64,000 nt of DNA from Arthrobacter sp. FW306-2-2C-D06B (GCF_021789175.1 NZ_CP084560.1:2790001-2854000); one strand, 5' to 3'; numbered from the stretch's first letter, positions 35,688 to 44,404 are shown. The notes: generated from the sequence alone by a model not told the origin. Numbers and translations: made by a program.

Positions 35688-37370
35688 TTAGTCGCGGGTC
35701 AGCTTGCGGTGCGTGACACGGTGCGGCTTGGCCGCGTCCGCGCCAAGGCGCTCCACCTTGTTTTCCTCGTAGGACTCGAAGTTACCCTCGAACCAGTACC
35801 ATTTCGACGGGTTCTCCTCGTCGCCTTCGTAGGCCAGGATGTGGGTGGCAACCCGGTCGAGGAACCACCGGTCGTGCGAGACCACCACGGCACAGCCGGG
35901 GAACTCGAGCAAGGCGTTCTCAAGACTGCTGAGGGTTTCGACGTCGAGGTCGTTGGTGGGCTCGTCAAGAAGGAGCAGGTTTCCGCCCTGCTTGAGGGTC
36001 AGTGCCAGGTTCAGGCGGTTACGCTCACCACCGGAGAGCACCCCGGCCTTCTTCTGCTGGTCCGGTCCCTTGAAGCCGAAGGCCGCGACGTAGGCGCGGG
36101 ACGGCATTTCAACATGGCCGACCTGGATGAAGTCCAGGCCGTCTGAGACAACCTCCCACAGCGTCTTGTTGGGGTCGATGCCGCCACGGCTCTGGTCGGC
36201 GTAGGAGATCTTGACCGAGTCGCCGATCTTGAGGTCGCCGCCGTCGAGCGGTTCCAGCCCGACGATGGTCTTGAACAGCGTGGTCTTGCCCACGCCGTTC
36301 GGACCGATGACGCCGACGATGCCGTTCCGGGGCAGCGTGAACGAAAGCCCGTCGATCAGGGTCCGGTCCTCGAAGCCCTTCTGCAGGTTCTTGGCTTCCA
36401 GGACCAGGCCACCCAGACGCGGTCCCGGCGGAATCTGGATTTCCTCGAAGTCGAGCTTCCTGGTGCGGTCAGCCTCGGCTGCCATTTCCTCGTACCGGGC
36501 CAGACGGGCCTTCGACTTGGTCTGGCGGCCCTTGGCGTTGGAGCGGACCCATTCAAGCTCCTCGGTGAGGCGCTTGGCCTGCTTGGCGTCCTTCTTGCCT
36601 TGGATTTCGAGGCGGGCGCGCTTCTTCTCCAAGTACGTGGAGTAGTTGCCTTCATAGGGGTAAAGGCGGCCACGGTCCACTTCACAGATCCACTCGGCGA
36701 CGTGGTCCAGGAAGTAGCGGTCGTGAGTGATGGCGAGGACGGCACCGGGGTAGGAAGAGAGGTGCTGCTCCAGCCACAGGACACTTTCTGCGTCCAAGTG
36801 GTTGGTGGGCTCGTCAAGGAGCAGGAGGTCGGGCTTCTGCAGGAGGAGCTTGCAGAGCGCCACGCGGCGGCGCTCACCGCCGGACAGGACAGTCACATCG
36901 GAGTCGCCCGGCGGGCAGCGGAGCGCGTCCATGGCCTGCTCGAGCTGGGAATCGATGTCCCACGCATCTGCAGCGTCGATGGCTTCCTGAAGGTGGCCCA
37001 TTTCCTCCAGCAGGGTGTCGTAGTCGGCGTCCGGGTTGGCCATCTCCTCAGAAATCGCGTTAAAGCGCTGGATCTTCGAGTAGATCTCGCCCACGCCTTC
37101 CTGGACGTTGCCCAGGACGGTCTTTTCCTCGTTCAGGGGCGGCTCCTGCAGGAGGATGCCCACGGAGTAGCCGGGGCTGAGGCGGGCTTCGCCGTTCGAC
37201 GGGGTGTCGATACCAGCCATGATCTTCAGGATCGTGGACTTGCCGGCTCCGTTCGGGCCGACGACGCCGATCTTCGCGCCAGGGAAGAACGACATGCTGA
37301 CATCGTCCAGGATTAGTTTTTCGCCAACGGCCTTGCGAGCCTTGGTCATCGTATAAATGAATTCCGCCAT
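35688..37370 (-). CDS. ettA: Energy-dependent translational throttle protein EttA (ABC-F)
   Basis: Ribosome-binding ABC-F ATPase gating entry into elongation. The 560 residues from the ATG at 37370 (MAEFIYTMTKARK) have two nucleotide-binding domains: Walker A GPNGAGKST and GPNGVGKTT, signatures LSGGERRRVAL and LSGGERNRLNLAL, Walker B LLLLDEPTNHLD and LLLLDEPTNDLD. No membrane segments. No SD is present, but TAGATT lies 7 nt upstream, so the mRNA may be leaderless. M. tuberculosis EttA is Rv2477c. Confidence 0.96.
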   Translation of the reverse strand: MAEFIYTMTKARKAVGEKLILDDVSMSFFPGAKIGVVGPNGAGKSTILKIMAGIDTPSNGEARLSPGYSVGILLQEPPLNEEKTVLGNVQEGVGEIYSKIQRFNAISEEMANPDADYDTLLEEMGHLQEAIDAADAWDIDSQLEQAMDALRCPPGDSDVTVLSGGERRRVALCKLLLQKPDLLLLDEPTNHLDAESVLWLEQHLSSYPGAVLAITHDRYFLDHVAEWICEVDRGRLYPYEGNYSTYLEKKRARLEIQGKKDAKQAKRLTEELEWVRSNAKGRQTKSKARLARYEEMAAEADRTRKLDFEEIQIPPGPRLGGLVLEAKNLQKGFEDRTLIDGLSFTLPRNGIVGVIGPNGVGKTTLFKTIVGLEPLDGGDLKIGDSVKISYADQSRGGIDPNKTLWEVVSDGLDFIQVGHVEMPSRAYVAAFGFKGPDQQKKAGVLSGGERNRLNLALTLKQGGNLLLLDEPTNDLDVETLSSLENALLEFPGCAVVVSHDRWFLDRVATHILAYEGDEENPSKWYWFEGNFESYEENKVERLGADAAKPHRVTHRKLTRD

Positions 37371-37377
37371 GCCGTTA

Positions 37378-37383
37378 AATCTA
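37378..37383 (-). promoter_or_regulatory. Leaderless -10 box (ettA)
   Basis: TAGATT on the minus strand, 7 nt before the ettA ATG and 35 bp past the stop of the upstream lipoprotein gene. Confidence 0.5.
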
Positions 37384-37417
37384 ATGGGTGGCACGGCATA
37401 ACTCACATTCGGCCTGG

Positions 37418-37951
37418 CTAGCGGGAATCCCCGACGAAGCATTTGCCGCTGGCCAACACGGGCAGGACCGACACCGAAACCTGGCCGTCCCTGATCTCGC
37501 CCATGACGCAGTCCTTGTCGAGCCTGGCGGCGGCCTCGATAGCGTCGACATCCAGTCCCGTCGGTGTCTTGCTCGTGGATACCTCCACAGCAGACGCGGG
37601 GATGCCGGCCGAAACGAGTTGCGATCGCAATGCGTCCTGTGCCGGTTTGGGGGTGGCGGCGGCAATGGTTTTGAGTACGGACTCCATAGTCTGCTTCAGG
37701 GCAGCGGTTCCCGGTCCGAGCGGAGCCGATGCCGACGGGCTTCCAGCACCGGGTGTGGCAGTGGGAGTAGCACTGGCCATACTCGATGGGGCAGGCGACG
37801 AAACACGCGTGTTTCCTGACACCACGGGAGCAGGCGCCGTGCAGCCGGCCACCAGCCCGGCCACGAGTAACGGCACCGCAAGCAGCAAACCCGGGCTCCC
37901 GGCCGCGTGGCGGCGTCCTAATGGCTTTTGCGGCATTCCCCTGCTCATCAC
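37418..37951 (-). CDS. Putative lipoprotein, DUF6993-like
   Basis: A 177-residue exported protein of unknown function. The signal peptide (LLLAVPLLVAGLVAGC) ends in a lipobox with Cys near 37. A Ser/Thr/Ala/Pro linker (~45-78) leads to a small C-terminal domain (~80-177) with two cysteines (LDKDCVMGEI, SGKCFVGD) that may form a disulfide. This resembles DUF6993 proteins of Micrococcales; the assignment is from memory and moderate. Confidence 0.72.
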   Translation of the reverse strand: MMSRGMPQKPLGRRHAAGSPGLLLAVPLLVAGLVAGCTAPAPVVSGNTRVSSPAPSSMASATPTATPGAGSPSASAPLGPGTAALKQTMESVLKTIAAATPKPAQDALRSQLVSAGIPASAVEVSTSKTPTGLDVDAIEAAARLDKDCVMGEIRDGQVSVSVLPVLASGKCFVGDSR

Positions 37952-37998
37952 CCGGCTATTCTGCCACGCGGCGTACTACCGGCCGCGCCGCATGGCAT

Positions 37999-38016
37999 CC
38001 GCGGAGGTCCGCGGCA
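37999..38016. repeat. 18-bp near-palindrome downstream of ssb
   Basis: CCGCGGAGGTCCGCGGCA can fold on CCGCGG/CCGCGG. Its inverted near-copy (17 of 18) lies at 38680-38697, so the ssb gene is bracketed by the pair. Confidence 0.6.
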
Positions 38017-38060
38017 TCCACTGTTTCAGGCCCCGGCATCATTTCAGGCCGCGCGGGCAT

Positions 38061-38627
38061 TCAGGCCTGCGCGTCGACAAGTTCTCCCGTGTGAGCATCA
38101 ACGAGAACCGGCTCGTCACCTTCTCCGGCCGAAAAGATAACTTCCCGCTCGGTTGCGGCGCTGCCGTCCTCGTCGTCGTGCGGGCCGTCTTCACCCTCTT
38201 CTTCGGCCGCGGGCCACGGGTTCTCCGGTTCCGCTTCAGCGGCCGCGGGCGTGCTTTGCGGGCCGGTGCCACCGGTGGTCCGGATGAAGTTCGCCGAGCC
38301 CCACATGAGGTCGTGCCCCACCGTTTCGGCGACGATTTCGGCAACGTGGTAGATCTTGCCGTCGTGTTCCCATTGCCTCAGCTTGAGTTTTCCGACCACG
38401 ATGACCCGCTGGCCCTTCTTGACGCTGCATCCGATGTTTCCCGCGAGATGCCTGAATGCCTGGACGCTGAACCAATTGGTGTTGCCATCCACCCAGACAT
38501 CGTTCGCGCGGTCGAACCTGCGCGCCGTGGAGCCCAGTCGGAACGAGGCCGTCCCCGTCCCGCCCGGTGTCGTCGAACTCCTGGGTTCCGTGGCAACGAA
38601 TCCCCGGACGGTGATGATGTCATTCAT
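38061..38627 (-). CDS. ssb: Single-stranded DNA-binding protein (paralogue)
   Basis: OB-fold ssDNA-binding protein of 188 residues. Residues ~1-110 match SSB (TVRGFVATEPR, FRLGSTARRFD, NWFSVQAFRHLAGNIGCSVKKGQRVIVVGKLK). The tail is acidic but ends GELVDAQA and lacks the usual DDDIPF-type tip that recruits partners. The gene is not with rpsF-rpsR, so it is probably the accessory SSB, as Rv2478c beside ettA in M. tuberculosis. AGGA lies 7 nt before the ATG. Confidence 0.92.
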   Translation of the reverse strand: MNDIITVRGFVATEPRSSTTPGGTGTASFRLGSTARRFDRANDVWVDGNTNWFSVQAFRHLAGNIGCSVKKGQRVIVVGKLKLRQWEHDGKIYHVAEIVAETVGHDLMWGSANFIRTTGGTGPQSTPAAAEAEPENPWPAAEEEGEDGPHDDEDGSAATEREVIFSAGEGDEPVLVDAHTGELVDAQA

Positions 38628-38679
38628 GGTTTTGTCCTAACGTGAGTTGAGCTGCCTGCCTGGCTCTTTCAGCTTCACG

Positions 38680-38697
38680 TGCCGCGGACTTCCGCGG
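38680..38697. repeat. 18-bp near-palindrome upstream of ssb
   Basis: TGCCGCGGACTTCCGCGG is the inverted near-copy of 37999-38016 and lies 53 bp upstream of the ssb start. Confidence 0.6.
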
Positions 38698-38777
38698 CAG
38701 AACCCAGTTCACGTATGTGGATAGCCCCACGCCATGGCCGCCTGTGGGGGAAGAGTCGAGGTCAAAACCGAGCCGGC

Positions 38778-38805
38778 TTCACAGGCAGCCGCCGCAATGT
38801 AAACT
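38778..38805 (+). promoter_or_regulatory. Predicted promoter of tRNA-Arg
   Basis: TTCACA, 16-bp spacer, TAAACT. The tRNA starts 40 bp downstream. Confidence 0.45.
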
Positions 38806-38845
38806 CTTGATGGCGCCTCAGCCACGTGCTGTGCGTGCGTCGCCT

Positions 38846-38918
38846 GCCTCGGTAGCTCAGAGGATAGAGCAGGAGCCTTCTAATCTCTTGGTCGGGGGTT
38901 CGATTCCCTCCCGGGGCA
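38846..38918 (+). tRNA. tRNA-Arg (TCT)
   Basis: A 73-nt cloverleaf: acceptor GCCTCGG/CCGGGGC (one T-G pair), D arm GCTC...GAGC, anticodon loop CTTCTAA (TCT), T arm GGGGG-TTCGATT-CCCTC and discriminator A. The anticodon stem GGAGC/TCTCT has a C-T mismatch next to the loop and a terminal G-T pair. CCA is not encoded. Confidence 0.94.
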
Positions 38919-38924
38919 CGCAAA

Positions 38925-38964
38925 GAGCGGCTCTGAACTGCGCAAACGTAGTTCAGGGCCGCTC
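38925..38964 (+). terminator. Terminator after tRNA-Arg
   Basis: GAGCGGC-CTGAACT pairs with AGTTCAG-GCCGCTC (one T opposite G between the blocks), followed by TTGCTTT. Strong intrinsic terminator 7 bp after the tRNA. Confidence 0.87.
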
Positions 38965-39035
38965 TTGCTTTCCTCAGGCCGCGAAGACAACGGCCACGCG
39001 GACGCCAGCCTGCGCCGTCCGCCCTCGCAGCGTTC

Positions 39036-39041
39036 TACGCT
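39036..39041 (+). promoter_or_regulatory. Leaderless -10 box (GNAT gene)
   Basis: TACGCT, then 6 nt, then ATG. Weak -35. Confidence 0.55.
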
Positions 39042-39047
39042 GTTCCT

Positions 39048-39641
39048 ATGGTCCTGAACCTCACCCGCTCCGCAGCCATCACGACGGGCCCTGCAAGCTG
39101 GCCCGATGTTGAAGGGCTATTCGGCGTCCGCGGCGAGCCTTCGCGCTGTTGGTGCCGGTGGTTCGCCCTCACAGGGCAGGATTGGAAGACCACTCCACCC
39201 AAGGCTCGGAAGGAACAGCTCAAAGCCAAATTCGACGACGGCCCCGAACCTGGCGTCCTGGCGTTCCGGGGCGGCGAAGCGGTGGGCTGGTGTGCGGTGG
39301 AACCGCGCCAGTGCTATCCGCGCATCGAGCGATCCCGGATCCTCAAAGCCGCAGGAGCAGGTACCCCGGAAGGCCCGGGAGTCTGGTCGGTGAGTTGTTT
39401 CGTGGTTTCTCCCGGCCACCGCCGGAGCGGGGTGGCCGCCGCATTGCTGGACGCCGCCGTCGGGCATGCGTTCGCGCACGGCGCCGAAATCGTGGAAGGC
39501 TACCCCGTGGATCCCTCGCTGCGGCCCAAGGCCGGTCCGGCCGATCTCTACCAGGGAACCGTGAAGTTGTTCGAGGCGGCTGGCTTCTTTACGGTTTCCA
39601 CAGCGGTATCCGGAAGGGCGGTCATGCGCCTGCGGCGCTGA
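39048..39641 (+). CDS. GNAT family N-acetyltransferase
   Basis: Acetyl-CoA-dependent acetyltransferase of unknown substrate. The 197 residues carry the GNAT core with WSVSCFVVSPGHRRSGVAAALLDAAVGHA (about 109-137), where GHRRSGVA is the acetyl-CoA P-loop. The N-terminus has a Cys/Trp-rich segment (EPSRCWCRWFALTGQDW) typical of a conserved subset. Predicted leaderless. It is convergent with map. Confidence 0.87.
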   Translation: MVLNLTRSAAITTGPASWPDVEGLFGVRGEPSRCWCRWFALTGQDWKTTPPKARKEQLKAKFDDGPEPGVLAFRGGEAVGWCAVEPRQCYPRIERSRILKAAGAGTPEGPGVWSVSCFVVSPGHRRSGVAAALLDAAVGHAFAHGAEIVEGYPVDPSLRPKAGPADLYQGTVKLFEAAGFFTVSTAVSGRAVMRLRR

Positions 39642-39671
39642 TTCTCCAAGCCCCGTATGCCGAAAAACCAG

Positions 39672-40439
39672 CTAAGGCAGTGTCAACACAACCGGGCCCT
39701 CTGCAGTGATCGCCACGGTGTGTTCGCTGTGCGCCGCACGGCGGCCGTTGGCGGAGCGCAGGGTCCACTGGTCGTCGTCGTGGTAGTAGTCGTCACTGCC
39801 GCCCAGGATCAACATCGGCTCGATAGCGATCACCAAGCCCTCCACGAGCTTCACGCCGCGGCCCGGCCGTCCGATGTTCGGCACACTCGGCTCGGCGTGC
39901 ATGGTCCGACCGATGCCGTGCCCACCGTGATCGGCAAGGATCCCGTAACCGCTGCGCTTGGCTTCTCCGCCGATGGCGTACGCAAGGTCGCCCATCTTGT
40001 TTCCAATCCTTGCGGCGTCGATTCCGCGGGCGAGGGCGGCGTCCGTGGCATCGATCAACTCCTGGTCCACCGGATCCGCGGTGCCCACAATGAAGCTGAC
40101 TGCCGCGTCCCCGCACCAACCCTCCACGAATGCTCCGCAATCGACGCTCAACAGATCGCCGTCCTGCAACACATATCCGTCCGGGATGCCGTGCACCACG
40201 GCGTCGTTGACGCTCGTGCAGATGACCCCTGAAAAGGGCGTGGACGCCCACCGCGGGCGGTAATTCAGGAACGCCGGCTTGGCTCCGGCGGCCTCCATGA
40301 AAGCGGCCGCAACCTCGTCGAGTTCCTTGAGCGACACTCCAACCCCGGCGTGCGAACGAACCGCCGAAAGCGTGTTGGCAACCACCCTTCCGGCTTCGCG
40401 CATGAGCGCAATCTCTTCTGGCGTCTTCACCATGGACAT
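39672..40439 (-). CDS. map: Type I methionine aminopeptidase
   Basis: Removes the initiator Met from nascent proteins. From the ATG at 40439 (MSMVKTPEEIALMREAG), 6 nt after GGAGG, the protein is 255 residues. The five metal ligands are recognisable in SVDCGAFVEGWCGDAAV (two Asp), HGGHGIG (His), AIEPML (Glu) and HSEHTVAI (Glu). There is no N-terminal SH3-binding extension. The open frame up to 40556 is non-conserved. Possibly one of two Map proteins in the genome. Confidence 0.95.
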   Translation of the reverse strand: MSMVKTPEEIALMREAGRVVANTLSAVRSHAGVGVSLKELDEVAAAFMEAAGAKPAFLNYRPRWASTPFSGVICTSVNDAVVHGIPDGYVLQDGDLLSVDCGAFVEGWCGDAAVSFIVGTADPVDQELIDATDAALARGIDAARIGNKMGDLAYAIGGEAKRSGYGILADHGGHGIGRTMHAEPSVPNIGRPGRGVKLVEGLVIAIEPMLILGGSDDYYHDDDQWTLRSANGRRAAHSEHTVAITAEGPVVLTLP

Positions 40440-40564
40440 CACAGGCCTCCAAGCATCAAGAACAGGGGGCCGGACCGGCCGCCGGACGAACACTTCAACC
40501 CACTCTAGGGGCGTCTTCATCGCAGTCAACCGGGAGCCGTGTCCGAACCCGCCCACGAGTGTCC

Positions 40565-40570
40565 TAAAGT
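40565..40570 (+). promoter_or_regulatory. Leaderless -10 box (AlkD-like gene)
   Basis: TAAAGT, then 6 nt, then ATG. Weak -35. Confidence 0.55.
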
Positions 40571-40576
40571 CACGGT

Positions 40577-41254
40577 ATGGAACACCGAAGACTCGCCATC
40601 ATTCGTGAACGCCTGCAGGCAGAGGCAGACCCGGACCGTGCGAAATCGGCACAGGCGTACATGAAATCATCCATGCCTTCGCTCGGCGTCAAGGTCCCCG
40701 CAGTCCGCCGCATCGTCCTCGCGACCGCGAAAGAACTCCCTTTCGAGTCCCCCGCCGAACTTCGTGACGATGTCCGGTTGCTGTGGCGGGAAGCTACATG
40801 GCGGGAAGAACGCTATGCGGCCATCGATCTGACCTCGCTCAAGTCCGTGGCCAAGGATCTGGAGATGTTGCCCCTATATGAAGAAATCATCCGGACCGGC
40901 GCATGGTGGGACTTCGTTGACGGTGTTTCCGACCGTATTGGCGCCCTTCTGCAACACTACCGGAGCACACTGACTCCCCTCTTGAGGACATGGGCAAGCG
41001 ACCCGGACTTCTGGGTCCGCCGCGCAGCCATCACCTCCCAGCTCAAGGCAAAGACGTCCACGGACCAAGGACTTCTTGCCACGGCGCTTGACGCCAACCT
41101 GGCGGACAAGGAGTTCTTCATCAGGAAAGCGATCGGCTGGACCCTGCGGGAGTACGCCAAGACCGATCCCCAATGGGTGCGGAATTACGTGGAAACCCGA
41201 CGGCCCATGCTAAGCCCGTTATCCCTGCGTGAAGCGATGAAACACCTCGAGTGA
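40577..41254 (+). CDS. DNA alkylation repair protein (AlkD/AlkC HEAT-repeat family)
   Basis: HEAT-like repeat DNA glycosylase family that removes alkylated purines without base flipping. The 225-residue protein is all-helical, with the typical KVPAVRRIVLATAKE start, TWREERYAAIDL, DFVDGVSDRIGALL (conserved Trp/Asp helix), DFWVRRAAI and the C-terminal FFIRKAIGWTLREYAKTDP. Predicted leaderless. It is convergent with the mannosyltransferase gene, with 7 bp between stops. Confidence 0.92.
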   Translation: MEHRRLAIIRERLQAEADPDRAKSAQAYMKSSMPSLGVKVPAVRRIVLATAKELPFESPAELRDDVRLLWREATWREERYAAIDLTSLKSVAKDLEMLPLYEEIIRTGAWWDFVDGVSDRIGALLQHYRSTLTPLLRTWASDPDFWVRRAAITSQLKAKTSTDQGLLATALDANLADKEFFIRKAIGWTLREYAKTDPQWVRNYVETRRPMLSPLSLREAMKHLE

Positions 41255-41261
41255 ATCAGGT

Positions 41262-42884
41262 TCAGGACTTCGGTTTGAGCTTGAGCTTCAAAATCCCGCG
41301 ACGCGGGCGGAACAGCACATGGGTCTTCTTGTCAAAGAACACCAGGTAGGCAATGAAGGAGACCGCGATGGCGATGGCCACTCCGCGCACCACTTCGATG
41401 GGGATCCACTGGAAGACGCTCAATTGGTCGGTCAGGGCGATAAGGGTGAAGAACGCCGTCAAATAGAAGACCGTGCGGAGCTGGGCGCCGTCCGCGATCC
41501 CCGTCACGGTGAAGAACACGAGCAGCCACACCATGTACCACGGCTGGATCACCGGCGCCAAGACGACGACGGCGGCGAAAGCCCAGGCCATCCGGCGAAG
41601 CACTGTCTTGTTGAACTCGGGTTCGTCGTCGATCTGCGCAGGCATACCGATTCCGCGGCCGGGCGTCCGTACGGCGAGCCAGACGATAGCAAGCGCCGAG
41701 ACCGCCGTTCCGGCGGTCTGAATGACATCCGTCACGGGAACGCCGGGACCCCCGAAAAGTCCGACGACGAATCCCGCCGTATGTGCCAGCAACCCCACCG
41801 GCGCGTACCAGATCCAGACGGCGCCGGGAGTCTGGAGGGCGCCAAGCCAGCCAAATCCCAGGCCGTTCACCAGTCCTGCGGCGGCCAGCAGGCCTAAGGA
41901 CAAGCCCAACGTCGCCGTCCAGCAGAGCATTCTGCGGCCCCAGCCGGCACGGGCACCTGCCCACAGCAGCCCGGCAAAAGGCAACGCAATCAAAGTAATC
42001 GGCTTGATCGCGATCGAAGCAGTGATCAGCACGATTCCAAGCACGGGTCGTTTGACCGATGCGAAGTACAATCCGGCAACAACCAGTCCCAACATCAAGG
42101 AGTCGTTGTGTGCGCTGGCGATGAAGTTGATCAGGAGAACCGGGTTGAGGACCCCAAGCCATAGCGCCCGATCCGGGTTCACTCCGTGGAGCGCAGCCAA
42201 ACGTGGAACGTACACGGCGAGCAGGACCACCCCGGCGAGGGCAGCCAGGCGGAAGGGAATCAGGGCAAGCTCAGGGACGCCGGCGCTCACCCAGACGGCA
42301 CCCTGTTCGATCCAGAGCCATAGCGGGCCGTAAGGCGTAGGCGCTTCCGTCCACAATTTGTCGGGTCCGAGTGAAAAGTAGTTGCTCAGGGCCGAGATGC
42401 CGTTGGTGTACGGGTTCAGTCCCTGCTCCATGAGCCGGCCCTGGCCGATGTAGGCATATGCGTCCCTGCTGAACAACGGCAAACTGAACATCATCGGGAC
42501 GGCCCACATCCACAATGCGCGCCGGAGCACAGGACGCGAGGACGGGTTCCATCCGCCGATCCGCTGGGCAATGCGCAGCCAAGAACGCAGGAGCAGGAGT
42601 GCGCCGAGGCAGAGCATCACGGTGCAGACGATCACGCCAACCGGAGATGTCCTGGCCATGATGAAAAGGGGCGTACGGATAAGGGAGCCGCTGGTTGTCG
42701 CCATCCAGCCGACGCCGACCGAGCCTGCCACCATGAGCAACGACCCGACGAACCCTTGGAGGATCGCCGTCCTCGCCGCTTTGGCTATCTCGGTGCCGTG
42801 CACTGGGGCATTGGAATCGCCAAGCGCCTCTGGATGAGCCAACGAACTCCCCACCTCACGCTCACGAAACTTCGACGTCACCAT
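41262..42884 (-). CDS. MptB-like polyprenol-phosphomannose-dependent mannosyltransferase
   Basis: GT-C membrane mannosyltransferase thought to build an alpha-1,6-mannan core of lipoglycan from polyprenol-P-mannose on the outer membrane face. The 540 residues form ~12 helices with the loop-1 catalytic-type motif SRDAYAYIGQGRLMEQGLNPY, TPYGPLWLW, the SAHNDSLMLGL helix and IQPWYMVW. It is paralogous to the gene at 45675-47300. ATG chosen at 42884 with AGGA 9 nt upstream. Basic C-terminal tail RPRRGILKLKLKPKS. Confidence 0.85.
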   Translation of the reverse strand: MVTSKFREREVGSSLAHPEALGDSNAPVHGTEIAKAARTAILQGFVGSLLMVAGSVGVGWMATTSGSLIRTPLFIMARTSPVGVIVCTVMLCLGALLLLRSWLRIAQRIGGWNPSSRPVLRRALWMWAVPMMFSLPLFSRDAYAYIGQGRLMEQGLNPYTNGISALSNYFSLGPDKLWTEAPTPYGPLWLWIEQGAVWVSAGVPELALIPFRLAALAGVVLLAVYVPRLAALHGVNPDRALWLGVLNPVLLINFIASAHNDSLMLGLVVAGLYFASVKRPVLGIVLITASIAIKPITLIALPFAGLLWAGARAGWGRRMLCWTATLGLSLGLLAAAGLVNGLGFGWLGALQTPGAVWIWYAPVGLLAHTAGFVVGLFGGPGVPVTDVIQTAGTAVSALAIVWLAVRTPGRGIGMPAQIDDEPEFNKTVLRRMAWAFAAVVVLAPVIQPWYMVWLLVFFTVTGIADGAQLRTVFYLTAFFTLIALTDQLSVFQWIPIEVVRGVAIAIAVSFIAYLVFFDKKTHVLFRPRRGILKLKLKPKS

Positions 42885-43089
42885 CAAACAAAATCCTGTC
42901 CGGTTCCCTGCCGCATCCGGGTCAAAGTGGTACCGCCGGCTGCCATGGATTAGTGCAACTGTAGCATCGCCACCCTTGGCTTCCCGGGGCCGACAGGACC
43001 GTGGGTCTGCCCCCGAAAGTGGCCTGAGATAGGATGGATGAGGCTCTTACGGCACCCTGTGACGATAACTACCTGACAAGGATCCTCCC

Positions 43090-44403
43090 ATTTCCACGGA
43101 CTCATTCTTCAGCGCGCTCACACGGTTCCGCCATCGTGTTCTTCCCGTTTCGGTGGAGGCAAGGCTCAATTCTCCCAAGGGCCTCCTTGCAGGCTTCTGC
43201 GTCGTGCACTTGGTCTTCCTCGTGTTCGCGCTGATCCTTTCCTTGCGCGGTGAGGCCTTTAGCGACACTTTCATCTATCGGGACTGGACCTCGGCAGGGT
43301 TCCGGGATGAGAACCTGAGCAGCGGCCCCAGTCCTTGGGTCTACCCCGTTCTCGCCTTGGTTCCAATGGCCATCGCGGGCTTGGCCGGACCCGGTCCGTT
43401 CTTCTTTCTCTGGGTACTCATGATCACCGTGCTCAACGGCGTCGCTCTCGCCAAGCTCACGGGGCGGGGCCGTCGTCGCGAGGCTGTCCCGGCGGGATGG
43501 TGGTGGCTGGTCTTCGTCTTCATCATGGGTTGGCTGGGATTCGCCCGGGTGGACGGGTTGACTGCCCCCATCGTGTTGATCGCCTTGGCGTACGGGGTGT
43601 CTCACCCTTTTATTGCCTCGACCCTCCTGAGCGTTGCCACCTGGATGAAGGTCTGGCCGGCCGCCGTCATGTTGTCGTTGTTCACTGTGGTCAAGCAGAG
43701 AACCAAAGTGGTGGCTGCCGGAATCCTGACCAGCGTTCTGGTCATCGCACTCACGGCGGCCGTCGGTCAACTGCCGAAAATCCTTAACTTCCTGACCCAG
43801 CAAGGCGATCGTGGCATGCAGTTGGAAGCCACCTTCACCACTCCTTGGTTGTGGCTCTCGGTCCTCCATGTTGGCGGTTCGAGGATGTACATGAACACGG
43901 ACATCAACTCAATGCAGGTGGATGGGCCCGGCACGGCCTTCATGTCATTCCTTATGCAACCCCTTCTCGCCCTGGCCGCGATCCTGGTGGCTGCCTTGAC
44001 TTTCTGGGCACTCCACAACGGCAAGCGGACCGGCGGGGCTGACCGCACCGAGCTGTTGTTGGCTGGCTCCCTGACCATGGCCACGGCTTTCGTCGTGTTC
44101 AACAAGGTCGGGTCGCCCCAGTTCATGGTGTGGTTGGCGCCTGCCGTCGCTGTCGGGCTTGCCCACAGCTGGAAGGAATGGCGGGTGCCCGCGGCGATGC
44201 TCATCGCCATTGGGGTGGCCACATACTTCATCTACCCCCTCTTCTATGACGCACTGAGCCACAACAACCCCTGGATGGCACTGGTGTTGACGGTGCGCAA
44301 TGTCCTGCTGGTGGTCCTGTTCTGCTGGTCCGTACGCCGCCTGTACCTCTTGGGCAAGAAGATCCCGGCCAACGAACCGGCCGCCGCTGCCAAGGAGTCC
44401 TGA
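43090..44403 (+). CDS. GT87-family (PimE/MptC-like) membrane glycosyltransferase, ATT start
   Basis: Putative polyprenol-P-mannose-dependent mannosyltransferase, 437 residues, ~10 helices. Motifs shared with its downstream paralogue are SPWVYPVLA, LGFARVDGLTAPIVLIALAYG, TWMKVWPAAV, RGMQLEATFTTPWLWLSVL and FNKVGSPQF. No ATG/GTG/TTG precedes the conserved N-terminus. AAGGA lies 7 nt before ATT at 43090, and translation from there (ISTDSFFSALTRFRHR) aligns with the paralogue. The first GTG (43153) lacks an SD and cuts conserved sequence. Confidence 0.8.
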   Translation: MSTDSFFSALTRFRHRVLPVSVEARLNSPKGLLAGFCVVHLVFLVFALILSLRGEAFSDTFIYRDWTSAGFRDENLSSGPSPWVYPVLALVPMAIAGLAGPGPFFFLWVLMITVLNGVALAKLTGRGRRREAVPAGWWWLVFVFIMGWLGFARVDGLTAPIVLIALAYGVSHPFIASTLLSVATWMKVWPAAVMLSLFTVVKQRTKVVAAGILTSVLVIALTAAVGQLPKILNFLTQQGDRGMQLEATFTTPWLWLSVLHVGGSRMYMNTDINSMQVDGPGTAFMSFLMQPLLALAAILVAALTFWALHNGKRTGGADRTELLLAGSLTMATAFVVFNKVGSPQFMVWLAPAVAVGLAHSWKEWRVPAAMLIAIGVATYFIYPLFYDALSHNNPWMALVLTVRNVLLVVLFCWSVRRLYLLGKKIPANEPAAAAKES

Positions 44404-44404
44404 G

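Noticed and set aside
43153..43155. GTG as start of the first GT87 gene
   Set aside because: No SD, and it removes an N-terminal segment that aligns with the paralogue. ATT at 43090 has a well-spaced SD.
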